A stretch of DNA of 64,000 bases, from assembly GCF_021648825.1 (NCBI RefSeq), contig NZ_JAKJHS010000003.1, forward strand, positions 186,001 to 250,000, read 5' to 3'. This document shows positions 1-10,639 of the stretch, piece after piece. This DNA is from Rhizobium halophilum (GTDB lineage Bacteria; Pseudomonadota; Alphaproteobacteria; Rhizobiales; Rhizobiaceae). The notes under the pieces were generated by a model. That model saw nothing but the letters and a program-made list of their open reading frames with translations, was not told the origin of the DNA and searched no databases. A program made the position numbers and the translations under genes. Within the stretch, counting starts at the first letter, position 1, and each line of letters opens with the position of its first letter.

Positions 1-2
1 AT

Positions 3-302
3 CCTGCACCGATCATGTTCCACCGGCGCGAGCTTGACGCGATCCTGCGGATCTACGGGCGCATGGTCGGCGAAGGGGAATGGAAGGACTACGCGATCGA
101 CCAGCTGAAGGATCGCGCGGTCTTTTCGGTGTTCAAGCGATCCGGCGAGATGCCGCTCTACCGCATCGAGAAGATCCCCAAGCTTGCCGCAAAGCAGGGC
201 GCTTACTCAGTGTCCAATACACATGGCATGATCCTGAAGCGTGGACATGAGTTGCCGCAGGTGCTCAAGGTCTTCGACAAGGCGCTGAAGCTGATCGACT
301 AG
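3..302 (+). CDS. DUF2794 family protein (5' end outside window)
   Basis: Small conserved alphaproteobacterial protein of unknown function; the sequence resembles the DUF2794 family. The frame is open to the left edge and family members usually carry some extra N-terminal residues, so the gene probably begins upstream; an internal ATG lies at 15. The visible 95-100 residues are soluble and basic, with the family core around FHRRELD, ILRIYGRM and the C-terminal VLKVFDKALK. Its stop codon interlocks with the stop of the convergent acetyltransferase gene, the two overlapping by a few bases. No function can be assigned from sequence. Confidence 0.8.
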   Translation, partial: PAPIMFHRRELDAILRIYGRMVGEGEWKDYAIDQLKDRAVFSVFKRSGEMPLYRIEKIPKLAAKQGAYSVSNTHGMILKRGHELPQVLKVFDKALKLID

Positions 303-856
303 ACGGCGTAGAGTGTGCCCGGATAGATCTGGTCGTCGGGCTCCGAGGCCGTGCCATCTCCAAGGGCGATCTGCATCAGTACCGTATCGAGCCAGCGGCC
401 GTGCTTGAAGCCGGTGCCCTTGAGGGTGCCGGAGAGCTCGAAGCCGAGCGCCTGGTGAAGCGCAATGGAAGCCGGGCTTGCACCACCGATAACGGCGACC
501 ATCTGGCGGAACCCGAGTTCGGTGGCGCGGCGCAGGAGTTCCGCCAGCAGAGCCTTCCCTATCCCCTTCCCGCGCGCGCTCCGCGCAAGGTAGATGGAAT
601 CCTCCACCAGCCATCGGTAAGCTGGCCTTGTGCGGAAGGCGGATACGTAGGCGTAGCCAACCAGAGTACCCTCGGCGTCCTCGGCCACGATGTAGGGGTA
701 TCCCTTCGCGATGATCGCGGCGAAACGTTCCGCCATCTCCAATTCGTCTGGAGGCGACAATTCGTAGCTCGCAGTGCCGTTGAGCACGCTGTCGGCGTAG
801 ATGTCAGTGATCTCGGCAAGATCGGCGGGGCGGGCGTCGCGGAGGGAAACGTGCAT
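299..856 (-). CDS. GNAT N-acetyltransferase, phosphinothricin acetyltransferase-like
   Basis: Acetyl-CoA dependent N-acetyltransferase of 185 residues covering a complete GNAT fold. The acetyl-CoA loop is visible as ARSARGKGIG near residues 93-102, followed by LLAELLRRATELGF. The opening RDARPADLAEITDIY and the GTASYEL/RPAYRWLVEDSIYL segments are typical of the phosphinothricin (PAT/Bar/YncA) subgroup, which acetylates phosphinothricin or methionine sulfone/sulfoximine. The substrate here is inferred only at subfamily level. It is convergent with the DUF2794 gene and stands alone on its strand. Confidence 0.85.
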   Translation of the reverse strand: MHVSLRDARPADLAEITDIYADSVLNGTASYELSPPDELEMAERFAAIIAKGYPYIVAEDAEGTLVGYAYVSAFRTRPAYRWLVEDSIYLARSARGKGIGKALLAELLRRATELGFRQMVAVIGGASPASIALHQALGFELSGTLKGTGFKHGRWLDTVLMQIALGDGTASEPDDQIYPGTLYAV

Positions 857-965
857 GGGAAGGCGTCTGGTTGCGGTTGGCGAAGCCTAGTCCGCGCCTT
901 GACCCCCGGCAACAAAAAAGGCGGAGCCGAAGCCCCGCCTTTTGGTGTCGAACAGACCTGTTCCG

Positions 966-1703
966 TTACTCGTTGCGGTTGCCCATGAACTGCAGGAGGA
1001 ACATGAACAGGTTGATGAAGTCGAGGTAGAGGGTGAGGGCGCCCATGATGGCCTTGCGGCCAGCAACCACGGCTTCGTCGCCTTCCCAGTACATTTCCTT
1101 GATCTTCTGCGTGTCGTAGGCGGTGAGGCCAGCGAAGATCAGCACACCGATCACCGAGATGGCGAAGCCCATCGCGGACGACTGCAGGAAGATGTTGACG
1201 ATCGACGCGATGATCAGGCCGAACAGACCCATGATCAGGAACGTGCCGAAGCCGGAAAGGTCCTTCTTCGTCGTGTAGCCGTAAAGCGACAGCGCGCCAA
1301 AGGAGGCGGCCGTCACAAAGAACGTCTGCACGATGCTCTGCCCGGTGAACACGATGAAGATCGAGGACAGGGAGAGGCCCATCAGGGCGGCATAGACCCA
1401 GAAGGTCGTCTGCGCGGCAGAGACGCTCATCTTGTTAATACGGAAGCTCAGGAAGAAGACCATGCCAAGCGGTGCGAGCATGATCACCCAACGGAGCGGG
1501 GATGCGAACAGAAGGTTCGCGAAGGCCGGGTTGGAGACCGCCAGAGCGTAGGTGCCGTAAGCAGCGACGCCGGTGATCGCCAAGCCGAGTGCCATAAGGT
1601 TGTAAACCTTGAGCATGTAGGCGCGAAGGCCCTCATCAATCATCGCGCCCGTCTGCGCGCGGTTTTGCGCCATACGGTTCTGGTAGTTGTGTAGGTCAGC
1701 CAT
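966..1703 (-). CDS. Bax inhibitor-1 / YccA family integral membrane protein
   Basis: Inner-membrane protein of 245 residues with about seven hydrophobic segments, matching the Bax inhibitor-1 (UPF0005) family. In bacteria such proteins are linked to membrane-protein quality control or ion leak; the role here is unproven. The chosen start (ATG at 1703) is preceded by GAGGAA at good spacing and begins MADLHNYQNRM. A longer open frame reaches 1850, but its extra 49 residues look non-coding. The C-terminus keeps the conserved acidic pattern after the last helix (YLDFINLFMFLLQFMGNRNE). Monocistronic. Confidence 0.9.
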   Translation of the reverse strand: MADLHNYQNRMAQNRAQTGAMIDEGLRAYMLKVYNLMALGLAITGVAAYGTYALAVSNPAFANLLFASPLRWVIMLAPLGMVFFLSFRINKMSVSAAQTTFWVYAALMGLSLSSIFIVFTGQSIVQTFFVTAASFGALSLYGYTTKKDLSGFGTFLIMGLFGLIIASIVNIFLQSSAMGFAISVIGVLIFAGLTAYDTQKIKEMYWEGDEAVVAGRKAIMGALTLYLDFINLFMFLLQFMGNRNE

Positions 1704-1906
1704 TGTTTCCTCATTAAGCTCCGTAATTGGTACGGTGTCGGGATCGAAATCCCAGGCGCCGCTGCGGAGCTCCAGCAAGCCTGCTTGAAATATGATGTGA
1801 TATCGCGCGCCGTACAAGTGTGCGGCACCGCAAATGCGACGATTCGACAAGGCCTCTACGCCTTCAAGTCGCTATTCTGACGCGGATGTGATCACGCCGC
1901 CGCTGT

Positions 1907-4446
1907 TTAGAGTTCCCGCAGCACCGGCGCCGCCTTCTGCCCGAGGATACGCCAGGTGCCGATCAGGCCGATCCCGACCGTCAGGACCAGCGCCGCCACA
2001 ATCGTCATCACCGCGACGTCGGGAAGGAAGACCGACTGCAGGTTCATGATCCGGCTCACGATATACCATGCCGATATGCCGCCGGCGGCAAGCGCGAAGA
2101 CGGCGGTTGCCGCACCAAGGATCACGTACTCGTAGCTGAAGGCGCGGATCAGGAGGCTGCGCGTGCCGCCCAGGGTCTTCAGAATCACGGCGTCATGGGT
2201 TCGGGCACGGTTGCCCGCCGCCAGTGCACCGGACAGAACCAGGACCGACGCCACCAGCGCCACCGCAGCTGCGGCGCGAATGGCGGTCGCCAGCTGGCCC
2301 ATCAACCGGTCGACGATGTCAATCGCGTCCTTCACCCTGACGCTGGTGATGGTCGGATAGGCGTTCGTCACGTCACGCAGGATGGCCGCCTCCTCGGCGG
2401 TCGACGCAGCGGGATCGCTGAGCGTTGCCAGCCAAGCATGCGGGGCGCCGCGGAAGGTGTTGGGTGAAAACACCATGACGAAGTTGATGGAGAGCGATTC
2501 CCACTCGACCTGCCGAAAGTTCGCGATGCGGGCTGTGATGTTTCGGCCGAGCACGTTGACGGTGACGGTGTCCCCGAGCTTCAGGCCAAGTTCACCGCCC
2601 TCTTCCGCCGAGAAAGAAACCAGCGGTTCGCCCTCGTAGTCCGCCGGCCACCAGTCGCCCTGGGTCAAGCTCGAGTTTTCCGGCAGGGTCTCCTCGTAGG
2701 TGATGCCGCGGTCGCCGCGGAGCACCCAGCGCCCGCCGGGCGGCACCTCGATCCGACTCACATCCTCACCGTTCAGTGCGGTGATCCGGCCGCGCAGCAT
2801 CGGGACCTGGTTGATCGTCCCGTCGGGGGAGTGGCGGCGGAGGATGTCGAGGAAGCCGTCGCGCTCACTGCTCTGGATGTCGACGAAGAAGAAGTTCGGT
2901 GCCTGCTCGGCCATGCGACCGGTTAGCTGGCGACGCAGGTTGCCGTCGATCAACGCGAGCGTCACCAGAAGGGCAAGCCCAAGTCCCAGTGAAAGGACCA
3001 CGGACGGCGTCAGCGCGCCGGGGCGGTGGATGTTGCCTATCGCCAGCCGTAGCGCCGGCGAATGAACCCGAGGACTGCGGCGGGCCAATGCCGCGATCCC
3101 CCAGGCGACGAGGCGCAAAAGCAGAAAGGCGAAGGCGACGGCACCAAGGAAGATGCTGGCGACGAAGCGATCTTCGGCGGTGAAGATGGCAATCGCTGCA
3201 AGCGCTGCAAGGGCTGCTGCGGCGGCCAGTACATAGGGCCAGGACGGCAGTCCGCTGCCTTCAAAGCTTTGCTCGCGAAACAGCGCCGTCGCGGGTACCT
3301 CCCGCGAATGGCCGAGCGGGAGGATCGAGAAGGCAAATGTGATCAGCACGCCAAACAGGGCCGCCGTGGCAAGCGCTCCGGGATAGAAGGCGATCTCGCG
3401 CGGGACCGGAAGGACGCCATCCAGGAAACGGATGGCAACGAAGGGGGCGATCGTGCCGATCACCAGGCCGATCAGGATGCCGACGGCCGCAAGAAGCAGG
3501 ATCTGGATCAGGTAGATCGTGGTTACGGTTCCGGCGGGCGCGCCGAGGCACTTGAATGTCGCGATCGTGGTTCGCTTGGAATCGAGATAGGCCCGCACAG
3601 CATTGGCCACGCCGACACCGCCGACGATCAGGGCCGTCAGGCCTACAAGGGTCAAGAACTGGGAGAAACGCTCGACATTCTCGGTGAGCGAGGGTGCAGC
3701 CCGATCGCTGGTGCGGATTGACCATCCGGCATTGGGGAAGTCTGATGCCGCTCGCGCCTGTATCGCTGCCGGCTGTTGTACACCGTCGAGCCTGATCTTG
3801 TAGGCGTGCTCCACGAGGCTTCCGGTTTGAACCAGCCCGGTGGCGACCAGCGCCTCACGGCTGATGAGCAGTCGCGGGGCGAAGCCGAATCCTTCCGAAG
3901 CCAGGTCCGGTTCGGATACGACGATGCCGGTCAGCCGCAGACGGGCGTTTCCGACCAGAACTTCGTCACCTAGCGCTACGCCCAGCCGGTCGAGAAGGAG
4001 CGGTGCCGCAACGACGCCGAAGACGTCGCCATCCTGCCGCAGAAGATCGTCGAGCGGCCGATCGGGCTGCGCCTCGAACGCGCCGTATAGGGGGTAGGCA
4101 TCATCCACGGCCTTCAGCTCAACGAGCCCCTGTTCGGATCCGTCGGTGACGCGCGCCATCGACCGCAGGCTTGTCGAGACCGAAATGTCGCCGAGGCTTT
4201 GGAGGAAGTTCATCTCCTGCGCTGTCGCTTCCCGATTGTCGAGTTCGAAACGGATGTCACCTGCGAGGATCTCCTGACCCTGGCTGGCAATGGCGCCCGT
4301 GATGGCCTGGGACACGGAGTTTACGGCCGCGATGGCACCGGTTCCGAGCGCGATGCAGGCCAGGAAAATGTGGAAGCCCGACAGGCCGCCGCGCATCTCG
4401 CGCAGGGCCAGTTTCCAGGAGATCGCAAGGTGCGAGCCGCCCCAGC

Positions 4447-4450
<4 letters not shown>
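1907..4450 (-). CDS. FtsX-like ABC transporter permease (YbbP type)
   Basis: Large inner-membrane permease of 847 residues belonging to the MacB/FtsX superfamily with two FtsX domains. It has an N-terminal signal-anchor helix, a long periplasmic domain, three helices near residues 260-390, further helices near 405-500, a second periplasmic domain and a final three-helix bundle (about 725-840). This is the architecture of E. coli YbbP. Its ATG overlaps the stop of the upstream ATPase by four bases (ATGA), so the two are translationally coupled. The pair is divergent from tesA, an arrangement conserved in many proteobacteria. The transported substrate is unknown; lipid or lipoprotein handling is a guess from the family. 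Confidence 0.9.
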
Positions 4451-5157
<707 letters not shown>

Positions 5158-5231
5158 CGAAAGCTTCCTATATTGGCTTGAACGCAAGGAGCGAGGCCGC
5201 ATGCGGCAGCGCAAGATCTAGGAAGCAAGCC

Positions 5232-5876
5232 TTGAGATTTAAAGCAATCCTCCTTCACGTCCTCGTCATGACGAGCCTCCTCGCCGCTCCCGTCGCGGCC
5301 CAGCAGGAGGAAATCCAGCTGGTCGGCTTCGGCGACAGCCTGATGGCCGGCTATCAGCTCGACCCTAACCAATCTTATCCGGCGCAGCTGGAGGCGGCGC
5401 TGAAGGCGAAGGGCTACAACGTGACCGTTGCCAATGCGGGTGTTTCGGGAGACACGACCTCCGCAGGGCTTTCCCGTGTTGACTGGTCGGTGCCGGACGG
5501 GACGGATGGGGTTATCCTCGAGCTCGGCGCCAACGATGCGCTGCGCGGCGTGCCGCCTGAGCAGACCGAGAAGAATCTCGACGCGATCATCAGTAGGCTC
5601 AAGGAGCGCGGGATCCCGGTGCTGCTGGCCGGCATGATGGCGCCGCCAAACATGGGGAGCCAATACTCCACCCGCTACAACGATATCTATCCGCGCCTAG
5701 CCGAGAAGCACGACCTTCCGCTCTACCCCTTCTTCCTGGATGGCGTCGTTGCCGCGGCGGGGACGCAGCTGGAGGATGGGATGCATCCGAACGCCCGCGG
5801 CGTCGGCATCATGGTGGAGCGATCGCTGCCGGCGGTAGAGCGCTTTATCGGGGAGATCCGGAACACGGCGAAATAA
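5232..5876 (+). CDS. tesA: Arylesterase / thioesterase I, SGNH hydrolase
   Basis: Periplasmic GDSL-type esterase of the TesA/TAP family, a multifunctional acyl-CoA thioesterase, lysophospholipase and arylesterase. A signal peptide (LLHVLVMTSLLAAPVAA) is followed by the catalytic block GFGDSLMAGY, block III GANDALRG and the catalytic Asp-His pair in DGMHPN. The likely start is TTG 5232, preceded by AGGAAG; a more upstream TTG at 5178 is also in frame. It is divergent from the YbbA/YbbP-like ABC operon with only 74 bp between the two TTG starts, the classic ybbA-tesA arrangement. Confidence 0.88.
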   Translation: MRFKAILLHVLVMTSLLAAPVAAQQEEIQLVGFGDSLMAGYQLDPNQSYPAQLEAALKAKGYNVTVANAGVSGDTTSAGLSRVDWSVPDGTDGVILELGANDALRGVPPEQTEKNLDAIISRLKERGIPVLLAGMMAPPNMGSQYSTRYNDIYPRLAEKHDLPLYPFFLDGVVAAAGTQLEDGMHPNARGVGIMVERSLPAVERFIGEIRNTAK

Positions 5877-5943
5877 TCGCTTGCGCGGAACCGGCACCCA
5901 TGATTCGCTATTGATAATCGCGAGAGATTCGAGGAGGTTCGCA

Positions 5944-6531
5944 ATGCCGAGACTTTTCACCGCCCTCGAAGTTCCGCGCAATGTCGCCATGAGCCTCTCG
6001 CTCCTACGGGGCGGACTTCCGGGCGCGCGCTGGATTGACGTCGAAAACTACCACATCACCCTGCGCTTCATCGGCGACGTGGACGGTCGCACGGCCGACG
6101 AGCTCGTCGATCGCCTGGATCGGATAGAACGACCGGAATTCCAGATCAGCCTCAACGGAATCGGCTCCTTCGGGTCGAAGAAGCCGCACTCGATCTGGGC
6201 GGGCGTTTCTCCGTCTCAGGAAATGTCGGCGCTGCAGGCGGAGATCGAGCGCATCTGCCAGAGGATCGGCTTGCCGGCGGATCCTCGCAAGTTCATGCCG
6301 CATGTTTCACTGGCACGGCTCAAGGCCTGTCGACTGGACGACGTCGTTCGATATCTTTCCGGCCGCGGCGACTTCCATACCCTTCCCTTCAAGGTTTCCC
6401 GCTTCGTCCTGATGTCCTCCAAGGAGTCCGTCGGAGGAGGCCCTTACCTCACGGAAGAAGGCTTCCCGTTGATGGAGGTTGGTGCCGGCACAAACAGATC
6501 CTCGATCGAGCCGATGAAAAGCTACGTCTGA
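5944..6531 (+). CDS. thpR: RNA 2',3'-cyclic phosphodiesterase (2'-5' RNA ligase family)
   Basis: Cytosolic enzyme of the LigT/ThpR 2H phosphoesterase superfamily, which hydrolyses 2',3'-cyclic phosphate RNA ends and can join 2'-5' links in vitro. Both catalytic H-x-T/S motifs are visible: HITLRFIG near residue 38 and HVSLARLK near residue 121. The start at 5944 is supported by GAGGAGG upstream and begins MPRLFTALEVP; the open frame extends further but without homology. The length of 195 residues is normal. It is followed 13 bp later by phhB on the same strand, so the two are probably cotranscribed. Confidence 0.9.
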   Translation: MPRLFTALEVPRNVAMSLSLLRGGLPGARWIDVENYHITLRFIGDVDGRTADELVDRLDRIERPEFQISLNGIGSFGSKKPHSIWAGVSPSQEMSALQAEIERICQRIGLPADPRKFMPHVSLARLKACRLDDVVRYLSGRGDFHTLPFKVSRFVLMSSKESVGGGPYLTEEGFPLMEVGAGTNRSSIEPMKSYV

Positions 6532-6544
6532 CGAGGAGGCCGGC

Positions 6545-6850
6545 ATGACCTATGAGAGGGTCGCTGCCGAAGATCTCGACCAGGTTCTGGCAGAGCTTCC
6601 TGGCTGGGAGTTGCGCCAGGATGGCAAGGCAATCACGAAAACGTTCAAGTTCCGCAACTTCGTCCAGGCCTTCGGCTTTATGACCGAGTCCGCCCTTGCG
6701 GCAGAGCGGCTGAACCACCATCCCGAATGGTTCAACGTCTACAACCGCGTTGACGTCACGCTCACCACGCACGCCGTTTCCGCTCTCACCAGCCACGACC
6801 TCGAGCTTGCGAAGGCCATGGATCGCGCCGCTCGCAGCCGCGGCAATTGA
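6545..6850 (+). CDS. phhB: Pterin-4a-carbinolamine dehydratase
   Basis: Small enzyme of 101 residues that dehydrates 4a-hydroxytetrahydrobiopterin and so recycles the pterin cofactor of phenylalanine hydroxylase. The PCD/DCoH signature is clear: GWELR, KTFKFRNFVQAFGFM, LNHHPEWFNVYNRVDVTL and the late TTHAVSALT segment, with the paired histidines present. GAGGAGG precedes the ATG. No phhA is visible nearby, so it may serve a general pterin-recycling role, as in other rhizobia. Confidence 0.93.
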   Translation: MTYERVAAEDLDQVLAELPGWELRQDGKAITKTFKFRNFVQAFGFMTESALAAERLNHHPEWFNVYNRVDVTLTTHAVSALTSHDLELAKAMDRAARSRGN

Positions 6851-6906
6851 AGTCTCGCCGCTGGCGCCCCAAATTGGTGGACGGTTCTACGGATGAGGAA
6901 TGCTTG

Positions 6907-7302
6907 ATGGACGACGTGAAGATCGGCGAGATCCTGCTGCCGGGGGACGAGAAAACCCAGGACCGGCGCGAGAAGCAGGTGCGGGCGAAGTTTTGGCCGA
7001 AGCTCAAACGCGCTGCCGGCTACATCCCGTTCAGTCGCGACCTCGTGGCCGCCTACTACTGTGCAATGGACCCGAAGACTCCAACGCGCGTCAGAGGCGT
7101 TCTGCTTGCCGCCCTCGCCTATTTCGTCCTGCCGCTCGATCTCCTTCCGGACGTATTCGCATTTGTGGGTTTCACCGATGACATGGCCGTGCTTGCGGCA
7201 GCGCTCAAGATGATCCAGGGGCATATTTCCGACCGGCATTACCTGGCGGCCGACAAGGCGCTTGCCGCCGACGACGATCTGGATGCAGCCCAGAAAACCT
7301 AG
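6907..7302 (+). CDS. DUF1232 (YkvA-like) membrane-associated protein
   Basis: Protein of 131 residues with the DUF1232 core PFSRDLVAAYYC, DPKTPTRVRGVLLAALAYFVLPLDLLPD and FVGFTDDMAVL, which forms a short hydrophobic hairpin. Function is unknown in the family. The start at 6907 has GAGGAA upstream; the frame can be read back to 6847, overlapping the phhB stop, but those residues are not conserved. It probably forms an operon tail with thpR and phhB. The 262 bp that follow, up to the IalB-like gene, hold no recognised gene but include the 12-bp palindrome TCAACCGGTTGA at 7307-7318. Confidence 0.85.
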   Translation: MDDVKIGEILLPGDEKTQDRREKQVRAKFWPKLKRAAGYIPFSRDLVAAYYCAMDPKTPTRVRGVLLAALAYFVLPLDLLPDVFAFVGFTDDMAVLAAALKMIQGHISDRHYLAADKALAADDDLDAAQKT

Positions 7303-7564
7303 TCGTTCAACCGGTTGAGGTTTCTGTGCGGGCGTGGCTTCGGGGTCGCGGACAAACTCTTGCCCAAATCGCCCTGTCAGTGAGAACCGACGCGCAGTTT
7401 CTCGGCCGCAGTCAGTGGATCCGGGGCATCCTGAGAGCTATCGACCTCAAAATGCCTCGCCGTTGACGGTTTGGTAACCGCAATTAAGTCAAATTAAACC
7501 GAATCGTGATGATGCCTGACCAGGCTTGCCTTTTTGGCGTAAAGTAGAGAAGCGGCAGGAGACC

Positions 7565-8068
7565 ATGTCTGTAAAAACCGTAGCAACCGCATTGGCATTC
7601 ATGCTGGCAGCCGCCAGCGCCGCATCCGCCCAGTCGCCGACGCGCATCCAGCAGTTCAAAGCCTGGGGCGCTTATTCCTACCAGTCCCCAAACGGCACCG
7701 TCTGCTATGTGCTGTCCGTGCCGACGGCCAAGGAGCCGGCAAACGTCGATCACGGCGATATCTTCTTCATCGTGTCGCAACGCCCGGGCCAGAACATCTC
7801 CTACGAGCCGCAGGCGATGATGGGCTACCCGCTGCAGTCGAACTCCAAGGTCAACGTCACCATCGACGGCAAGACCTTTGTGATGTTCACCAAGGACAAG
7901 GCGGCCTGGGTCGAGAATGCCGCGGAAGAGCCGGCGCTGGTCGCCGCCATGAAGGGCGGCTCGGAAATGACCGTCAAGGCGACTTCCGGGCGCGGTACGA
8001 GCACCTCCTACGCCTATTCGCTGTCCGGCATCTCGGCTGCGCTGAAGCAGATCGAGTCCTGCAAGTAA
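7565..8068 (+). CDS. Invasion-associated locus B (IalB) family exported protein
   Basis: Secreted protein of 167 residues with a cleavable signal peptide (ALAFMLAAASAASAQ) and the IalB fold seen widely in Rhizobiales. In Bartonella IalB is associated with erythrocyte invasion; in soil and plant bacteria the role is unknown and is probably periplasmic. Two cysteines (CYVLSVP near residue 47 and the terminal ESCK) could form a disulfide. The start at 7565 has GGCAGGAG upstream. A good rho-independent terminator follows at 8093-8119, so the gene is monocistronic. Confidence 0.87.
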   Translation: MSVKTVATALAFMLAAASAASAQSPTRIQQFKAWGAYSYQSPNGTVCYVLSVPTAKEPANVDHGDIFFIVSQRPGQNISYEPQAMMGYPLQSNSKVNVTIDGKTFVMFTKDKAAWVENAAEEPALVAAMKGGSEMTVKATSGRGTSTSYAYSLSGISAALKQIESCK

Positions 8069-8092
8069 GTTCGCCTCAGCCGAAGTGTTCAG

Positions 8093-8119
8093 AAGGCCGG
8101 TTTTGCGACCGGCCTTTCC
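8093..8119 (+). terminator. Rho-independent terminator after the IalB-like gene
   Basis: Perfect 8-bp stem AAGGCCGG / CCGGCCTT (8093-8100 with 8109-8116), loop TTTTGCGA, followed by a short T-rich run. It lies 24 bp after the IalB-like stop codon. Confidence 0.75.
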
Positions 8120-8274
8120 TGCGTCTTCAAGAATGGTGACGCAGCGCCGATTTGATGCTATGTGCGGCGCCAAAGATCGGCCGGCCTTGAGTGCCGGCAC
8201 GACAAACCTCAAGCCAAACATGCCCGACCAGCCCTCCGCCGCGGCGGGCGCATGCGTTCGAACAGGACAAGGTA

Positions 8275-9513
8275 ATGCCCGTTTCTGAAGCCGTTCTCGA
8301 TCCTGAGGTCAAGGCGCCGCTCGTCGCGCGACCCGAACTCCTGGGCGTCAAGCCGTCGCTGATCGGGCTCACGCGCGAGCAGATGGCCGAGGCGCTGAAG
8401 GAAAAAGGCGTGCCGGAAAAGCAGGTGCGCATGCGCGTCAGCCAGCTGTGGCACTGGCTTTATATCCGCGGCGTCTCAGATTTCGACGCGATGACCAATG
8501 TCGCCAAGGACATGCGGCAGATGCTCAAGGAGCATTTTACCATCGCCCGTCCCGAAGTGGTGGAGGAGCAGATCTCCAGCGACGGTACGCGCAAGTGGCT
8601 GCTGCGCTTTCCGCCGCGTGGCGCCGGTCGGCCGGTCGAGGTGGAAACGGTCTACATTCCAGAAGAAGGCCGCGGGACGCTCTGCATTTCCAGCCAGGTC
8701 GGCTGTTCGCTCACCTGTTCCTTCTGCCACACAGGGACCCAGCGTCTTGTGCGCAATCTGACAGCGGAGGAGATCCTGGCGCAGCTGCTTCTGGCGCGCG
8801 ACAGGCTCGGCGACTTCCCGGACCGGGACGTGCCGCAGGGGGCGATGATCCCGTCGAGCGACCGCAAGGTCACCAACATCGTGATGATGGGCATGGGCGA
8901 GCCGCTCTACAATTTCGAGGCGGTGAAGACGGCGCTGCTGATTGCGACGGACGGTGACGGGCTTTCGCTTTCCAAGCGCCGCGTGACCCTTTCTACTTCG
9001 GGCGTCGTTCCGGAAATCTACCGCACCGGCGAAGAGATCGGCGTGATGCTGGCAATCTCGCTGCACGCGGTGCGCGACGAGCTGCGCGACATGCTGGTGC
9101 CGATCAACAAGAAGTATCCGCTGAAGGAGCTGATCGAGGCCTGCCGCGCCTATCCTGGCCTTTCGAATGCCCGCCGCATCACTTTCGAATACGTGATGCT
9201 GAAGGACGTCAACGACAGCCTGGAAGATGCGAAGGAGCTGGTGAAGCTCCTGAAGGGCGTGCCGGCAAAGATCAACCTGATCCCGTTCAACCCGTGGCCG
9301 GGCACCAACTACCAGTGCTCCGACTGGGCGACGATCGAGAAGTTCGCCGACTTCATCAATCAGGCGGGCTATGCCTCGCCAATCCGCACCCCGCGCGGGC
9401 GCGACATTCTGGCGGCCTGCGGACAGCTAAAGTCGGAGTCGGAACGGATGCGCAAGACCGAACGCCTCGCCTTCGAGGCGATGATGATCGCCGGTCACGG
9501 CGAGGATGACTGA
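8275..9513 (+). CDS. rlmN: Dual-specificity 23S rRNA A2503 / tRNA A37 C2-methyltransferase
   Basis: Radical-SAM methyltransferase that methylates C2 of A2503 in 23S rRNA and A37 in some tRNAs, working in the cytosol on nascent RNA. The radical-SAM cluster motif C-x3-C-x2-C is at residues 144, 148 and 151 (CSLTCSFC). The glycine-rich SAM motif MGMGEPLYN follows, and the methyl-carrying cysteine near the C-terminus is in [10 protein letters not shown]. Length 412 residues is normal for alphaproteobacteria. Start ATG 8275 is preceded by AGGACAAGG; the frame remains open to 8191. Monocistronic. Confidence 0.95.
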   Translation: MPVSEAVLDPEVKAPLVARPELLGVKPSLIGLTREQMAEALKEKGVPEKQVRMRVSQLWHWLYIRGVSDFDAMTNVAKDMRQMLKEHFTIARPEVVEEQISSDGTRKWLLRFPPRGAGRPVEVETVYIPEEGRGTLCISSQVGCSLTCSFCHTGTQRLVRNLTAEEILAQLLLARDRLGDFPDRDVPQGAMIPSSDRKVTNIVMMGMGEPLYNFEAVKTALLIATDGDGLSLSKRRVTLSTSGVVPEIYRTGEEIGVMLAISLHAVRDELRDMLVPINKKYPLKELIEACRAYPGLSNARRITFEYVMLKDVNDSLEDAKELVKLLKGVPAKINLIPFNPWPGTNYQCSDWATIEKFADFINQAGYASPIRTPRGRDILAACGQLKSESERMRKTERLAFEAMMIAGHGEDD

Positions 9514-9597
9514 TCGGCAGCGGATACAGAGATTCTGTTGATCTCTTCCGTCCGGGTCCATAAGAAGCGCGTGAGACACCATCATCTGGAGGAGATC

Positions 9598-10551
9598 ATG
9601 CGCGCTTTCATTCTCGCTCTTGCGACGGCGACCATCATGCTGCAGCCGGCAAAGGCCCAGGAGGCAACGGTTGCGGTGACGGCGATCGTCGAGCATCCCG
9701 CGCTCGACGCCGTCCGTGACGGCATCAAGGAAAAGCTTGCCGAAGCCGGATACAAGGAAGGAGAGAACCTGACCTTCCTGTACGAATCCGCTCAAGGCAA
9801 TCCCGGCACGGCGGCGCAGATCGCGCGCCAGTTCGTCGGCGAGGAGCCGACGGTGATCGTGCCGATCTCCACGCCCTCTGCGCAGGCGGTCGTTTCTGCG
9901 ACGCGCGACATTCCTGTGGTCTTCACGGCCGTCTCCGATCCCGTTGGCGCGCAGCTGATCAAGGACATGAAGGCGCCGGGCGGCAACGTCACGGGCATTT
10001 CCGACATGTCGCCGGTTGCCGACCATGTGGCGCTGATCAAGGAGATCACGCCGGAGGCAAAGTCCATCGGGTTCATCTACAACACGGCGGAAGCCAATTC
10101 GGTGTCGACGCTCGCCGCTCTCAAGGAAGAAGCCGCGAAAGCGGGCCTGGAGGTCATCGAGTCGGTTGCGACGAAGTCCGCCGAGGTTCAGGGTGCCGCC
10201 CGCGCGCTCGTCGGACGCGCCGATGTCATCTACATCCCGACCGACAACACCATCGTGTCTGCCTTCGAGGCGGCTGTGGGCGTGGCAGAGGAAGCCAAGC
10301 TGCCGCTTTACGCGGGGGACACGGATTCGGTTGCGCGCGGCGCGGTGGCCGCACTCGGCTTCAACTATTTCGACGTTGGCAAGCAGACGGGCGAGGTCGT
10401 GGTGCGGGTGCTGAAGGGTGAGGCACCGGGCGACATCCCCGTTTCCGTCGCAACCGGCACCGACCTCGTGATCAACAAGTCGGCAGCCGAGAAGATGGGC
10501 GTGACTTTCCCGGAATCGGTGCTGTCGCGGGCGACCCGCGTCGTCGAGTAA
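9598..10551 (+). CDS. ABC transporter substrate-binding protein (TrpX-like, PF04392 type)
   Basis: Periplasmic binding protein of 317 residues with signal peptide AFILALATATIMLQPAKAQ. The body matches the ABC_sub_bind family used by tryptophan/tyrosine-type importers (TrpXYZ): VAVTAIVEHPALDAVRDG, PIVFTAVSDPVGA-like and YIPTDNTIVSAF segments. GGAGGAG precedes the ATG. It is the first gene of a four-gene operon ending in tenA. The neighbour suggests a thiamine-derived or pyrimidine ligand rather than an aromatic amino acid, but this is inference; the family alone does not fix the substrate. Confidence 0.88.
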   Translation: MRAFILALATATIMLQPAKAQEATVAVTAIVEHPALDAVRDGIKEKLAEAGYKEGENLTFLYESAQGNPGTAAQIARQFVGEEPTVIVPISTPSAQAVVSATRDIPVVFTAVSDPVGAQLIKDMKAPGGNVTGISDMSPVADHVALIKEITPEAKSIGFIYNTAEANSVSTLAALKEEAAKAGLEVIESVATKSAEVQGAARALVGRADVIYIPTDNTIVSAFEAAVGVAEEAKLPLYAGDTDSVARGAVAALGFNYFDVGKQTGEVVVRVLKGEAPGDIPVSVATGTDLVINKSAAEKMGVTFPESVLSRATRVVE

Positions 10552-10639
10552 CAGAACCTAAGCAGCTGGATGCCTGACGTAGCGGGCGTCCAGCTATGAA
10601 GGCCAGCCGCCCTTGCGGCGGCCAGAGGGGAGAGCAAAG

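Noticed and set aside
5886-5912. GGAAC followed at 19 bp by TT upstream of thpR
   Set aside because: The -10 part is CTATT rather than CGTT and the spacing is off the strict N16 form seen at the three good sites, so I do not call a stress promoter here.
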